From Sphingomonas sp. PsM26 (GTDB taxonomy: Bacteria > Pseudomonadota > Alphaproteobacteria > Sphingomonadales > Sphingomonadaceae), in assembly GCA_030433805.1 (NCBI GenBank), contig JARUXA010000004.1:1-64000 (forward strand): a stretch of DNA of 64,000 nt, written 5' to 3'. Position 1 is the stretch's first letter. Every line of letters starts with the position of its first letter. Under the pieces are notes generated by a model. The model made no database searches, had not been told where the DNA came from, and worked only from the letters and a program-made list of their open reading frames with translations. A program made the translations under genes and the position numbers. Positions 34,035-42,941 of the stretch are shown piece after piece.

Positions 34035-35171
34035 TGTGCGCCCGTTGGCGGTGGCGGCCTTCGCGCAGAGCGGGACGAGACACAGGAGCGCGGTCAGTAG
34101 CCAGAAGGCGGCGGGCAGGCCGATCACCTGCGCGACAAAGCCAATCGCGGCAGGACCCGCGAGGATCCCGGCGTAGCCGATCGTCGTGACCGCAGCGATC
34201 GCGAGACCCGCGGGCATGACGGTCTGCTTGCCGGCCTGGCGGAACAGGATCGGCACGACGTTCGACGCGCCAAGACCGATCAGCAGGATCCCGAACAGCG
34301 CGAGCGGTGCGACCGGCGCGAGCAGCATGACGCCATAGCCGACAAGCGAGAGCATTCCGCCCCACAGCATCGTCCGCCGATCCCCAAGCCTGCCGACGAT
34401 CGCATCGCCGGTCAGGCGGCCGGCGGTCATCGCCACCGCGAAGACGCTATAGCCGAGCCCTGCCTGCGTGACCGGCAGCAGGCCCTTGCCGCTCAGCAGC
34501 AACGCCCCCCAGTCGAGCATCGCGCCTTCGGTCAGGAAGGTGATCGCCGCGAGCGCCGCGAGCAGCACCACGATCCCGCGCGGGACCACGATCAACGGAG
34601 TCTCCTCGGTCCTGGGGGTCGGGATCAGCCGGGGTGCGGCCAATGCCAGCGTCGCGATCATCAGGACCGACGCCGTGACGACCCCGGCGACCGGACTGAT
34701 CTGCATCGACAGGACGGCGGTCAGCAGCGCCGATCCGACGAAGCCGCCGACGCTGAACAAGCCGTGGAATCCGGACATCAGCGGCGTACCGGCCTGCTTC
34801 TCGACCTCGACCGCATGCACGTTCATGCCGACTTCGATCACACCAAGGAACGCGCCAAACAGCAGCAGCGCGACCGCCATGGTGGGTATCGTGGGGGCGA
34901 AGGCCAGGAAGGGCAGCAGGATCGCCTGCCCGATGCCGCCGACGAGAATTGCGGGTCGCGCGCCGAGCTTCGACGTGAGTGGCCCGGCAAGCTGCATCGC
35001 GCCGACCGAGCCGAGTCCGAGACACAGAAGCAGCAGCCCGAGCGATCCGTCCCCGATCGCCAGCCGGTCCTTGGCCAGGGGAACGAGCGGTGCCCAGCAA
35101 GCAAGCCCGAAGCCCGACACCAGAAAGGCCAAGCGCGTCGCGAGGCGCGCGCCGGAAGTGGGGTTTTTCAC
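34029..35171 (-). CDS. MFS transporter (YbjJ/FucP-like)
   Basis: Twelve-helix major facilitator (380 aa). The repeated halves are visible, with GARPAILVGGIGQ and GDRRTMLWGGMLSLVG loops between helices 2 and 3 of each half, and the family-typical segment FGAFLGVIEVGMNVHAVEVE plus MSGFHGLFSVGGF. The start used is GTG 35171, which has GAGGA 9 nt upstream; a TTG further up overlaps the regulator gene and is less likely. It follows the DeoR regulator gene by 16 bp on the same strand, so that regulator probably controls it. Transported solute unknown; sugars or sugar derivatives are the usual DeoR-linked choice. Confidence 0.87.
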   Translation of the reverse strand: MKNPTSGARLATRLAFLVSGFGLACWAPLVPLAKDRLAIGDGSLGLLLLCLGLGSVGAMQLAGPLTSKLGARPAILVGGIGQAILLPFLAFAPTIPTMAVALLLFGAFLGVIEVGMNVHAVEVEKQAGTPLMSGFHGLFSVGGFVGSALLTAVLSMQISPVAGVVTASVLMIATLALAAPRLIPTPRTEETPLIVVPRGIVVLLAALAAITFLTEGAMLDWGALLLSGKGLLPVTQAGLGYSVFAVAMTAGRLTGDAIVGRLGDRRTMLWGGMLSLVGYGVMLLAPVAPLALFGILLIGLGASNVVPILFRQAGKQTVMPAGLAIAAVTTIGYAGILAGPAAIGFVAQVIGLPAAFWLLTALLCLVPLCAKAATANGRTS

Positions 35172-35187
35172 TGGTAATATCCTCGGA

Positions 35188-35958
35188 TTAGGTCTGGGCG
35201 CACACAATGGTCGCGCCAGTTTCCGTCAAGTCGCGCACACAGTCGGCATCGGCGTCGTGCTCGACCACGATCTGCGCGAGCTTATCGATGCCACACACGC
35301 GGTGCGGCGCTCGTCGGCCGAGCTTGTCGTTCGTTGCCAGGACGATCGTCCTGCGGCTCCGCGCGGTCAACGCGCGTTTGAAGGTGGCGTCGGCAAGGTC
35401 GTACGCACTTACGCCCCCTGCGACGGATACTGCGCACGCGCCAAGGACGCACAGGTCGATGTTGAGGCGAAGGATCGCCTCGATCGCGGTTCCATCGACC
35501 GCGCCGCCGACCATTCGGTCGATCATGCCGCCGACCACCAGCAGATCGATGTCGTCCCGCTGCTGTAGCGCTGCAGCGATCGTGATCGAACTCGTGGCGA
35601 TGGTAAGGTTCAGATACGGCGGCAGCTTTTCGACGAGGGCAAGATTGGAACTGCCGTTGTCGACGAAAACGAAGCTGCTCGGCTCTATCAAGGAAAGGGC
35701 GGCGCCCGCGAGCGCCTGCTTGCGCTGCACATCCTCGCCGACGCGCTCCGCCATCGGGGTGGCCCCGGTCACGACAGGCAAAGCCCCGCCATAAACGCGG
35801 CGACAGAGGCCTTTAGCGGCAAGACTGCGGAGATCCCGCCGGATCGCATCCTCGGAAAGGCCAAACTCGACAGCAAGCGCGCCGGAACGAACCGGTTGGC
35901 CGGCAGAGAGACGCTCAAGGATCGTATCGCGACGGCTCGAGGGAATGTCACTTGGCAT
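35188..35958 (-). CDS. DeoR/GlpR family transcriptional regulator
   Basis: Repressor-type regulator (256 aa). Winged helix-turn-helix at about residues 6-55 (RRDTILERLSAGQPVRSGALAVEFGLSEDAIRRDLRSLAAKG, with the family SEDTIRRDL pattern). The C-terminal DeoRC sensor domain (about 75-235) belongs to the ribose-5-phosphate-isomerase-like fold: SFVFVDNGSSNLAL, TIATSSITIAAAL, DLLVVGGMIDRMVGGAVDG, DLCVLGACAVSVAGGVSAYD. Ligands are normally phosphorylated sugars. It sits upstream of the MFS gene in the same operon and likely regulates it. ATG 35958 used; the ribosome site is weak. Confidence 0.92.
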   Translation of the reverse strand: MPSDIPSSRRDTILERLSAGQPVRSGALAVEFGLSEDAIRRDLRSLAAKGLCRRVYGGALPVVTGATPMAERVGEDVQRKQALAGAALSLIEPSSFVFVDNGSSNLALVEKLPPYLNLTIATSSITIAAALQQRDDIDLLVVGGMIDRMVGGAVDGTAIEAILRLNIDLCVLGACAVSVAGGVSAYDLADATFKRALTARSRRTIVLATNDKLGRRAPHRVCGIDKLAQIVVEHDADADCVRDLTETGATIVCAQT

Positions 35959-36186
35959 CCGCAACGCCTAGCTCACAGAACGTGCACGAACAAGAAGCGC
36001 ATCTGGAAAACATGCAATACTGTGCATCTGGTGTGCGGCCGACGCGGCCTGTCGACCCAATCGGGCAACTCGGCGTCGACCACTGCGGGGCATCGGACGA
36101 CCCTGAACAAACAGGGACGCCGCGTTTTCCAGTTCTAGAGGATTGGGCTGGGGTCGATCCTATGCGGATCGGTCTTGATCGGGACT

Positions 36187-36277
36187 TGGCGGAGCGGGAG
36201 GGATTCGAACCCTCGATACGCTTTTGACGTATACTCACTTTCCAGGCGAGCGCCTTCGACCACTCGGCCACCGCTCC
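36187..36277 (-). tRNA. tRNA-Ser (anticodon GGA)
   Basis: Read on the minus strand it begins GGAGCGGTGGCCGAGTGG, has the anticodon loop CTGGAAA (anticodon GGA), a long variable arm as in all class II serine tRNAs, a GTTCGAATC T-loop and the acceptor CCGCTCC with discriminator G. The CCA end is encoded (36187-36189). All arms pair well. Confidence 0.97.
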
Positions 36278-36399
36278 GCATGTCCTGGACAGAAACGTGG
36301 CCCTAGAGCGTCGTCGGGCACTGTGCAAGCGTGCCGATACCGTGCGCGCAAATCAGGTGGGGATTGCATCAGGGCAGACGCGCATGTCACGATGCCGGA

Positions 36400-37302
36400 A
36401 TGACCATGATCCCGCTGCTCGTCTCGATCCTCGCCGCTGCGCAGGCCGCGCCCGCAACTGCGCCGCCGAAGCAAACGGCGACGCAGATCGCCGCGGCGGC
36501 ACCCGCCAAGGCGTGGGGGGCGATCAAGCCCGAGGATCTGCTGCTGATCGATTTCGCCGACGGGCAGCGCAGCGTCATCTGGCTCGCACCCGAATTTGCG
36601 CCCGTCCACGTCGCCAACATCCGCACCATCGCGCGCAGCGGCTGGTGGGGCGATGCTACGGTGTACCGCGTACAGGACAATTACGTCACGCAATGGGGCG
36701 ATGCGACCGAAAAGAAGCCGCCCGCCGCCGGGATCACGATGCGGCCCCCGGCGGAATATGAGTGGGCGTGGGGCGCGCACGGTTCCATCGTCGCCAATCC
36801 GTATAGCGACGCCTATGCGTCTCGCACAGGTTTCAGCACGAGCGGCTGGCCGCTGGCGGGGGACGGCAAGCGGCAGTGGCTGCCGCATTGCTACGGCATG
36901 GTCGGCGTCGCGCGCGATCTGGCGCCGGATACGGGGACGGGCGGGGACCTGTACACCGTGATCGGTCATGCACCGCGGCATCTCGACCGCAACATCGCTG
37001 TGGTGGGGCGCGTGATCGACGGAATGGGGGCGCTGTCGGCGTTGCCGCGCGGGACCGGCGGGGGGCTTGGGCTGTATGAGGACCCGAAGATGCGCGTGCC
37101 GATCAAGCGGATCGTTATCGCGGCGGATCTGCCGGCCGCCGAGCAACTCGCCTATCAGTATCTGCGCCCCGGCACGCCCGCCTTTGCCGCCACGCTGGAA
37201 GCGCGCGCCAATCGCGGGCTGCCGTTCTTTACCGTCCCAGCGGGGACGGCGGACCTGTGCAACCTGATGGGCCCGGTACGGAAAGTCGTGCCAACCGGTT
37301 AA
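36400..37302 (+). CDS. Exported cyclophilin-type peptidylprolyl isomerase
   Basis: Predicted peptidyl-prolyl cis-trans isomerase (300 aa). A short signal peptide (to about residue 18, AAQAAPA) sends it to the periplasm. The cyclophilin core is recognised by APVHVANIRTIARSGWWGDATVYRVQDNYVTQWGD, with a long insertion and a late part containing CYGMVGVARD and PRHLDRNIAVVGRVIDGMG. This is the longer form common in sphingomonads rather than the 160-aa PpiA/B. It would assist folding of envelope proteins. ATG 36400 starts the signal peptide. Neighbouring genes are not functionally linked; it is convergent with the lipoprotein gene of the Mla-like operon. Confidence 0.88.
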   Translation: MTMIPLLVSILAAAQAAPATAPPKQTATQIAAAAPAKAWGAIKPEDLLLIDFADGQRSVIWLAPEFAPVHVANIRTIARSGWWGDATVYRVQDNYVTQWGDATEKKPPAAGITMRPPAEYEWAWGAHGSIVANPYSDAYASRTGFSTSGWPLAGDGKRQWLPHCYGMVGVARDLAPDTGTGGDLYTVIGHAPRHLDRNIAVVGRVIDGMGALSALPRGTGGGLGLYEDPKMRVPIKRIVIAADLPAAEQLAYQYLRPGTPAFAATLEARANRGLPFFTVPAGTADLCNLMGPVRKVVPTG

Positions 37303-37317
37303 GGTGGCGGCGCTTCG

Positions 37318-37920
37318 TTACCGCCCGACCCAGTCCGCCACCTCGACCGCGACCTGATTGGCAGCGGTGTTGAGCGCTGCGCCAACTGGACCCGCCTCGA
37401 CCTTGCTCACGGGCACGCGGATTTCGAAGCGGCGCTTCTCGACGACCTTGCCGGTGCTGCGGATCAACGAGCCGTCGAAGGCGACGACCGCCATGTTGGT
37501 GCCCGCATCCACGCCGAACGAGCGAAGTTCGCCCGAAAGAACCGCGCCCGGATCCGAGAAGGATTGCGCGCTGCTCAGCACGATCTTCCCGGTGCGCGGC
37601 GGGATCGTATCTGACAGCAGCCGAGCGAACATCCGCGACGGTGGCTCGACCCATTGCGCATTGGCGACATAGGCGATCGTCGTCGTGCTCGACTGCACCG
37701 GCACGCGCACGCCCGCCAGCGATTGGGCGACGGCGGGGACCTGGATCGTGATCGTCGGCGACGTGCTCGACGACTGCGTCTGGTTGACCGGCAGCGTGTT
37801 GGCGGAGGTCAGCGTCATCAGGAACGGCGGCGGCTTTGCAGCAAAGCTGATGCAGCCGGACAGCGACGCCAGCGCCGCCAGCGCGAGCAGCGATTTGGAG
37901 GTCGAACGGATCATGGTCAC
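37318..37920 (-). CDS. PqiC/ABC-transporter auxiliary lipoprotein
   Basis: Predicted lipoprotein (200 aa) of the ABC_trans_aux (DUF330/PqiC) family. Signal peptide with lipobox LSGC at about residues 20-23. The family start FLMTLTSANTLP and the LAGVRVPVQSSTTTIAYVANAQWVEPPSRMFARLL segment are clear; the latter is the conserved membrane-protein-partner region. In Pqi and related systems this lipoprotein sits in the outer membrane and receives lipids from the MCE protein. Its ATG overlaps the MlaD stop (ATGA), so it is the last gene of the operon and made together with MlaD. Confidence 0.9.
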   Translation of the reverse strand: MTMIRSTSKSLLALAALASLSGCISFAAKPPPFLMTLTSANTLPVNQTQSSSTSPTITIQVPAVAQSLAGVRVPVQSSTTTIAYVANAQWVEPPSRMFARLLSDTIPPRTGKIVLSSAQSFSDPGAVLSGELRSFGVDAGTNMAVVAFDGSLIRSTGKVVEKRRFEIRVPVSKVEAGPVGAALNTAANQVAVEVADWVGR

Positions 37921-38888
37921 TGTCCCTTTCCGGGCTTGTAATCAGGCAGCTTCGATTGGCCGACCAGTGCCCCCGCACCACCGCGATCGACCTTTTCGGC
38001 GACCGAGGTCAACGCCATCGACATCTGGCGCAGGTCGTGGACGAGCTGACCGACTTCGGGGATCGTCTGCTTGGAGAAGGCCTGGAGTCCCGGGCGCGCA
38101 TCACCGATCGCCGCGTCGAGCGTCTCGGCACTGTGTTGTGCGGAAGCGATCGTCTTGTTGAGGTTCGTCATCACCGGCTTGACGTCGTCCTTCAGGACGC
38201 CGTTGGTCGTATCCGCGAGCTGTCCGATCTGCTGTGCGGCGACACCGGCCTTCTGGATCGCGACGCGCGTTTCCGCGAGCGTCGCCGCGATTTCAGGCCC
38301 GCGATCCGCCAGCGCCGCGCTCAGGCGGTTGGTGTTGGCAAGGATGCCCGCGATCGATTGCTGGTTCTTGTCCGACAGCATGTCCGACAGGCGCTCGGTC
38401 AGTGTCGAGATCCGCTCGAGCAGCTGTGGCGCGGAACTCAACAGCGCACCGAGCCCGCCGGGCTTGGTCGGGATCGTCGGCACGCCGTTGGGGCAATCCG
38501 CGAGCGGATTCTCGGCCGGGCAGGTGATCGGCGGGGCGCCCTTGACCGCGCCGTCGAGCTGGACCGTGCTGGTGCCGGTGAAGCTGCCCTGCAGTGACGC
38601 CGTCGTGCCGATCAGGATCGGCGTATCGGGATTGACGCTGATGCGGACGCGGACGAGCGAAGGATCGGGCTTCCACAGCGCGATTTCCTTCACCTGACCC
38701 GACACCACGCCTGAGAAGGCGACGCCAGATCCCTTTGCCAAACCGTCGACCGACTGTTTGAAGAAGATGTCATATTCCTTGTCGGTGGCGGTGCCCCAAC
38801 GCAGGATCCACACCAGGAACAGCAGCATCACCGTCAGCAGGATGAGCACGACCGATCCGACCAGCACATGGTTCGAGCGGGTTTCCAT
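37917..38888 (-). CDS. mlaD: MlaD-like MCE domain protein
   Basis: Periplasmic substrate-binding MCE protein (323 aa) of a lipid ABC transporter. One N-terminal membrane helix (about 9-30, VLVGSVVLILLTVMLLFLVWIL) is followed by the MCE domain (about 38-120: VDGLAKGSGVAFSGVVSGQVKEI, VRVRISVNPDTPI, ASLQGSFTGTSTVQL) and a long helical tail (about 150-310) rich in coiled coil, which could form a tunnel in the hexamer. It carries phospholipids between membranes. The gene is between the ATPase and the lipoprotein; no MlaC homologue is present here. Confidence 0.92.
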   Translation of the reverse strand: METRSNHVLVGSVVLILLTVMLLFLVWILRWGTATDKEYDIFFKQSVDGLAKGSGVAFSGVVSGQVKEIALWKPDPSLVRVRISVNPDTPILIGTTASLQGSFTGTSTVQLDGAVKGAPPITCPAENPLADCPNGVPTIPTKPGGLGALLSSAPQLLERISTLTERLSDMLSDKNQQSIAGILANTNRLSAALADRGPEIAATLAETRVAIQKAGVAAQQIGQLADTTNGVLKDDVKPVMTNLNKTIASAQHSAETLDAAIGDARPGLQAFSKQTIPEVGQLVHDLRQMSMALTSVAEKVDRGGAGALVGQSKLPDYKPGKGQ

Positions 38889-38891
38889 CAG

Positions 38892-39725
38892 CTATTGCCC
38901 TTCCGCTGCAGCGTCAGCATGTTCGTTGCGCTCGAGTGTCGCCGTCGCGGCGCGGCCGCGCGGTCCCTTGAAATATTCCTGGATCCACGGATGGTCCAGC
39001 GCGAGCAGTTCGTCGATCGTCCCGACCGCGATCACCTTCTTGTCCGCCAGCACCGCGATCCGGTCGCAGATGGCGTAAAGCGTGTCGAGATCGTGCGTAA
39101 TGAGAAAGACGGTCAGGCCGAGCGTTTTCTGGAGCGAGCGCGTAAGCTCGTCGAACGCCGCAGCCCCAATCGGGTCGAGCCCTGCGGTCGGTTCGTCGAG
39201 GAACAGCAGCTCGGGGTCCATCGCCAGCGCGCGCGACAGGCCAGCACGCTTGCGCATTCCGCCCGACAGTTCGGAGGGATACTTGGGGCCGGCGTCTGCT
39301 GGAAGGCCGCTCATCACCACCTTGTAGGCGGCAATTTCGTCGAGCAGGACAGGATCGAGCCCCGGATAGAATTCGCGCAGCGGGACCTGCACGTTTTCGG
39401 CAACCGTCAGCGTGGAGAACAGCGCGCCACCCTGGAACAGCACCCCCCAGCGCTTGGTCAGGTCAGACAGTTCGGTCGTCTCGCGATTGAGCGTGGATTC
39501 GCCGAAGACCTCGATCGATCCCGACTTTGGTGCCTGGAGCCCGATGATCGAGCGCATCAACACCGACTTGCCGGTGCCCGACCCGCCGACGACCCCGATG
39601 ATCTCGCCGCGGCGGACCGACAGATTGACCCCGTCATGGACCAGCTGTTCGCCGAACCCGTTGACCAGATCGCGGACGACAATGACGTCGTCGTTCTCTT
39701 TGCCCTTGGCGTTACCGGTTTCCAT
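38892..39725 (-). CDS. mlaF: MlaF-like ABC transporter ATP-binding protein
   Basis: Cytoplasmic ATPase (277 aa) of the lipid transport complex. Walker A GGSGTGKS at residues 47-54, Q-loop in GVLFQGGALF, signature LSGGMRKRAGLSRA, Walker B ELLFLDEPTAGLDP and switch His in LITHDLDTL are all present. The ATG overlaps the MlaE stop (TAATG), so the two subunits are co-translated. The open frame extends 90 codons into mlaE and that part is not coding. Confidence 0.95.
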   Translation of the reverse strand: METGNAKGKENDDVIVVRDLVNGFGEQLVHDGVNLSVRRGEIIGVVGGSGTGKSVLMRSIIGLQAPKSGSIEVFGESTLNRETTELSDLTKRWGVLFQGGALFSTLTVAENVQVPLREFYPGLDPVLLDEIAAYKVVMSGLPADAGPKYPSELSGGMRKRAGLSRALAMDPELLFLDEPTAGLDPIGAAAFDELTRSLQKTLGLTVFLITHDLDTLYAICDRIAVLADKKVIAVGTIDELLALDHPWIQEYFKGPRGRAATATLERNEHADAAAEGQ

Positions 39726-40822
39726 TACGACCACCCGATCGAGGTGAAGAACACGGCGAAGAAGGCATCCAGCACGATGACGAGGAAAATCGCTTGGACC
39801 ACTGCCGCGGTCGTGCGCGTGCCGACCTGTTCGGCATCGCCCTCGACCAGCATTCCCTGGAAGCAGCCTGCCATCGCGATGATCAGGCCGAAGAACGGTG
39901 CCTTGATCAGCCCGACGTACAGATCGGTGACGGGCACGACTTCGCGGATGCGCTGGACGAACGTCACGGGGGGAATGTCGAGCGAAACCCAGCACAGCAA
40001 TCCGCCGCCAACGATCGCGATGATCGAGGCGTACATGCCGAGCAACGGCATCATCACCACCGATGCGATCACGCGAGGGAGCACCAATGCTTCCATTGGC
40101 GATACGCCGATCGTGCGCATCGCATCGATTTCCTCGGTCAGCTTCATCGTGCCCAATTGCGCCGCAAAGGCCGAGCCGGAGCGGCCAGCGACCATGATCG
40201 CGGTCATCAGTACGCCCAATTCGCGCAGCGTGATTCGCCCGACCAGGTTGATCGTGAACACTTCGAAGCCGAATTGCTGCAACTGGACCGAGCCCTGTTG
40301 GGCGATGACGATCCCAATCAGGAAGCTCATCAGGCCAATGATGCCGAGCGCGGTCACGCCGACGACTTCGAACCGTTGGACCACCGCGTTGAAGCGGAAC
40401 CGCTTTGGGTGAGTCGCGACATTCCAGAAGGCGATCAGCGTCGCGCCGAAGAATCCGAGCAGACCGTAGAGCGTGTGCCCTGCCTGGACGACCGAATCGC
40501 CCAGTTCCCCGACGACTCGCTGGAAGCTGCCGACGGGGGCAGGGCGCATTGCAACCGGTTGGTCAGCGTTGGCGACCTGTTCGAGAAGATGTTCGCCGTC
40601 CGCGTCGAGCCCGATGATGTCGGCCTTGTGCTGCGCGGCGAAGCGGTGGACGATCCAGGCACCGACCGTATCGATCCGTTCCACCCCACTCAGGTCGATA
40701 TGCGCAACCTTTTCGGTGGAGTCACGGAGGCGTTCGGGCAGGTCGCCGATCCGGGCAAGCACGAGGCTGCCGGTGAAGCGTACCGTGTCGCTGTCCTGGG
40801 AGAAGGCGGCCGTATCGGTCAT
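39725..40822 (-). CDS. mlaE: MlaE-like permease with fused N-terminal STAS (MlaB-like) domain
   Basis: Inner-membrane permease (365 aa). The last 255 residues are MlaE: VVGVTALGIIGLMSFLIGIVIAQQG, NLVGRITLRELGVLMTAIMVAGRSGSAFAAQLGTM and GMYASIIAIVGGGLLCW are typical. The first 100 residues form a STAS-like domain (LARIGDLPERL, AHIDLSGVERIDTVGAWIV), the fold of MlaB, so the E. coli MlaB and MlaE proteins are one chain here. It starts the minus-strand operon E-F-D-lipoprotein, which keeps outer-membrane lipid asymmetry or supplies phospholipid. Confidence 0.94.
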   Translation of the reverse strand: MTDTAAFSQDSDTVRFTGSLVLARIGDLPERLRDSTEKVAHIDLSGVERIDTVGAWIVHRFAAQHKADIIGLDADGEHLLEQVANADQPVAMRPAPVGSFQRVVGELGDSVVQAGHTLYGLLGFFGATLIAFWNVATHPKRFRFNAVVQRFEVVGVTALGIIGLMSFLIGIVIAQQGSVQLQQFGFEVFTINLVGRITLRELGVLMTAIMVAGRSGSAFAAQLGTMKLTEEIDAMRTIGVSPMEALVLPRVIASVVMMPLLGMYASIIAIVGGGLLCWVSLDIPPVTFVQRIREVVPVTDLYVGLIKAPFFGLIIAMAGCFQGMLVEGDAEQVGTRTTAAVVQAIFLVIVLDAFFAVFFTSIGWS

Positions 40823-40884
40823 GCGCGCCTTCCTTGCTGCAATCGGGGTGGATCGGCAAGCGTTGGTGTGGTTTGAACGCTGCC

Positions 40885-41556
40885 ATGCACCATCTTGCCG
40901 TCTACGATATGGACAAAACGCTCACCTATGCACCGACCTGGACGCCGTTCCTGGTCGCCACCGCGCGCGCAAATGCGCCGTGGCGGCTCGGCTTGTTCCC
41001 GATCGTGGCGGTTGCCGGGCTGGGCTATACACTTCGCCTGATGGGGCGGGCGCGGCTGAAGGAAATCGCGCAACGCCTGCTGCTTGGCGGCAACATGACC
41101 GAGGCCGCGGCGAAGCGCGCCGCGAGTCGCTTTGCCGCTACCGTCGCCGAATCGGGTGTCTATGCCGGGGCGCGCGACCAGATCGCGGCGGACCGCGCGG
41201 CGGGCTACCGCATCGTCATGGCGACCGCGTCGTACGGCTTCTATGCCGAGGCGATTGGTGAGCAACTCGGGTTCGACGCGGTGATCGCGACCAACGTGGT
41301 CCGACAGAACGGCCGGGTTCGCGCCAGGATCGACGGGGAGAATTGCTACGGGCCCGCCAAGCTCCGCATGATCGAGGCGTGGATGGCAGAGCAGGGGATT
41401 GCGCGCGAGGACGCGGTGATCCGCTTCTATTCCGATCATGCCTCGGACGCGCCTGCGCTGGAGTGGGCGGACGTGGGGATTGCGGTGAATCCGCATCCGC
41501 CGCTTCGTGCAATGGCGGCATTGCGCGGCTGGGCTGTCGAGGACTGGACACGGTAG
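40885..41556 (+). CDS. HAD-IB family hydrolase
   Basis: Predicted phosphatase (223 aa) of the haloacid dehalogenase superfamily, subfamily IB. Motif I is YDMDKTLT (residues 7-14, Asp8 nucleophile and Asp10), motif II ATASYGFY, the motif III Lys lies in GPAKLRM and motif IV is YSDHASDAP. Relatives act on phosphoserine or phospholipid/lysophospholipid substrates. It is divergent from the Mla-like operon, starting 62 bp away, so a role in phospholipid metabolism is tempting but unproven. The ATG at 40885 was chosen because motif I then lies at the usual place. Confidence 0.9.
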   Translation: MHHLAVYDMDKTLTYAPTWTPFLVATARANAPWRLGLFPIVAVAGLGYTLRLMGRARLKEIAQRLLLGGNMTEAAAKRAASRFAATVAESGVYAGARDQIAADRAAGYRIVMATASYGFYAEAIGEQLGFDAVIATNVVRQNGRVRARIDGENCYGPAKLRMIEAWMAEQGIAREDAVIRFYSDHASDAPALEWADVGIAVNPHPPLRAMAALRGWAVEDWTR

Positions 41557-41578
41557 TGCCCCCGGAGAAGGGTGGGCG

Positions 41579-42853
41579 TCACAGCGTGACGTCGACCGCG
41601 TGGATCGCGAGGCCGACGAGTCCGCCGACCAGCGTTCCATTGACGCGGATGTATTGCAGATCCTTGCCAACCGCATTCTCCAGCCGCCGCGTGATCGTCT
41701 GCGCATCCCACCCCTGCACCGTTTCGGACACCAGTCGGACGATCCCGTCGCCATAATCGGCTGCCAGGCCGACGACGGCGCGCCGCACGAACCGATTGAT
41801 CGTCAAGCGCAGTCGCGGATCGGTCTGGAGCGTGCCGCCCAACTGGCGCAGCGCATCGCCGACCGGCCCCGCCAACACCCGGTCGGGATCACGTGCAAGC
41901 TTGAGCATTCCGGTGCGCGCCTGTTCCCACAGACCGTCTAGCCAGCGTTGCATCGCGGGATTGTCGATGATCTCGCTTTTCACTGCGGCGACGCGCTCGC
42001 GCATCCGAGGATCGTGCATCAGATCATCCGCGAGCTTGGCGAGACCCTCTTCGGCCTTTTCGCGTAGCGGGTGATCGGGGTCCGCTGCGATTCCGGTCAG
42101 TAGGCCGTTCAACCCGGCGATAATCTTGTTCGCAAGCGTCTCGTCGAGCCCGGTCCAGCGCATCATCGACCCAGAGCGTTCGCTCACCATTGCGCGCACC
42201 AGATGCTCGTTGGCCTCCAGCACGCGCGCGGCCCAGCGCACAATTCCGTCGAGCAGCGGAAGGTGACGGTCTTCCGCGATCGCCGCGGTCAGCGCTTGAC
42301 CGAGCAGCGGTGCGGCATCGAGCGCGCGCAGGCGCTGGCCGATTCCGGCCTTGACCATCCCGCCGAGTCGCTGCTGATCGAACGCTTCGAGCATGTGCGC
42401 CGCGAGGCGCGATGCGCCGCGCCGCAAGCGACCATCGCCGCCGGGCGGGTTGGCGAGCCAGCGTCCTGCCGCGCCCGCGATGTCGAGCCCGTTCATCCGC
42501 CGCGCGACGACGCGCGGAATCAGGAAATTGTCGCGCAGGAACGCAGCCAGCGTGGTGCCGATGCGATCCTTGTTCCGCGGTATGATCGCAGTGTGCGGGA
42601 TGGGGAGCCCGAAGGGGTGGCGGAACAGCGCGGTAACCGCGAACCAGTCCGCCAGCCCGCCGACCATCGCTGCCTCCGCAAAGGCGCGGACAAAACCCAT
42701 CGTCGTGCCGAACGGCGTTCGCGGGTCGTAGAGCGTGCGCGCCACGAAGAAGGTGATGGCCATCGCCACAAGCAGACCGCCCGCGATCCAGCGCATGCGC
42801 ACCAACCCCGCCGGTGGTGCTTCGAACGCACGGGTTGGGGGGGGACGTCGCAT
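41579..42853 (-). CDS. DUF445 family membrane protein (YjiN-like)
   Basis: Protein of 424 aa with a conserved DUF445 pattern. N-terminal membrane helix about residues 22-42 (IAGGLLVAMAITFFVARTLY), then the family hallmark GLADWFAVTALFRHPFGLPIPHTAIIPRNKDRIG. A long helical region follows, and a C-terminal second membrane-like segment (NGTLVGGLVGLAIHAV). Function is not known in any organism in detail; E. coli YjiN is the reference. ATG 42853 starts the conserved part; the upstream frame is non-conserved. It follows the RND permease gene on the same strand by 88 bp. Confidence 0.88.
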   Translation of the reverse strand: MRRPPPTRAFEAPPAGLVRMRWIAGGLLVAMAITFFVARTLYDPRTPFGTTMGFVRAFAEAAMVGGLADWFAVTALFRHPFGLPIPHTAIIPRNKDRIGTTLAAFLRDNFLIPRVVARRMNGLDIAGAAGRWLANPPGGDGRLRRGASRLAAHMLEAFDQQRLGGMVKAGIGQRLRALDAAPLLGQALTAAIAEDRHLPLLDGIVRWAARVLEANEHLVRAMVSERSGSMMRWTGLDETLANKIIAGLNGLLTGIAADPDHPLREKAEEGLAKLADDLMHDPRMRERVAAVKSEIIDNPAMQRWLDGLWEQARTGMLKLARDPDRVLAGPVGDALRQLGGTLQTDPRLRLTINRFVRRAVVGLAADYGDGIVRLVSETVQGWDAQTITRRLENAVGKDLQYIRVNGTLVGGLVGLAIHAVDVTL

Positions 42854-42941
42854 TGCGGGACCAATCCCCGAAGTCGCGGAATGTTCAAGCGTCGCTGTGT
42901 GCAACGAACGCTTTTTCCGCGAGGTTCGGAGGATCGTCAGA

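Noticed and set aside
36187..36277. tRNA-Ser as an integration site for a mobile element
   Set aside because: No integrase, no direct repeat of the tRNA 3' end and normal neighbouring genes.
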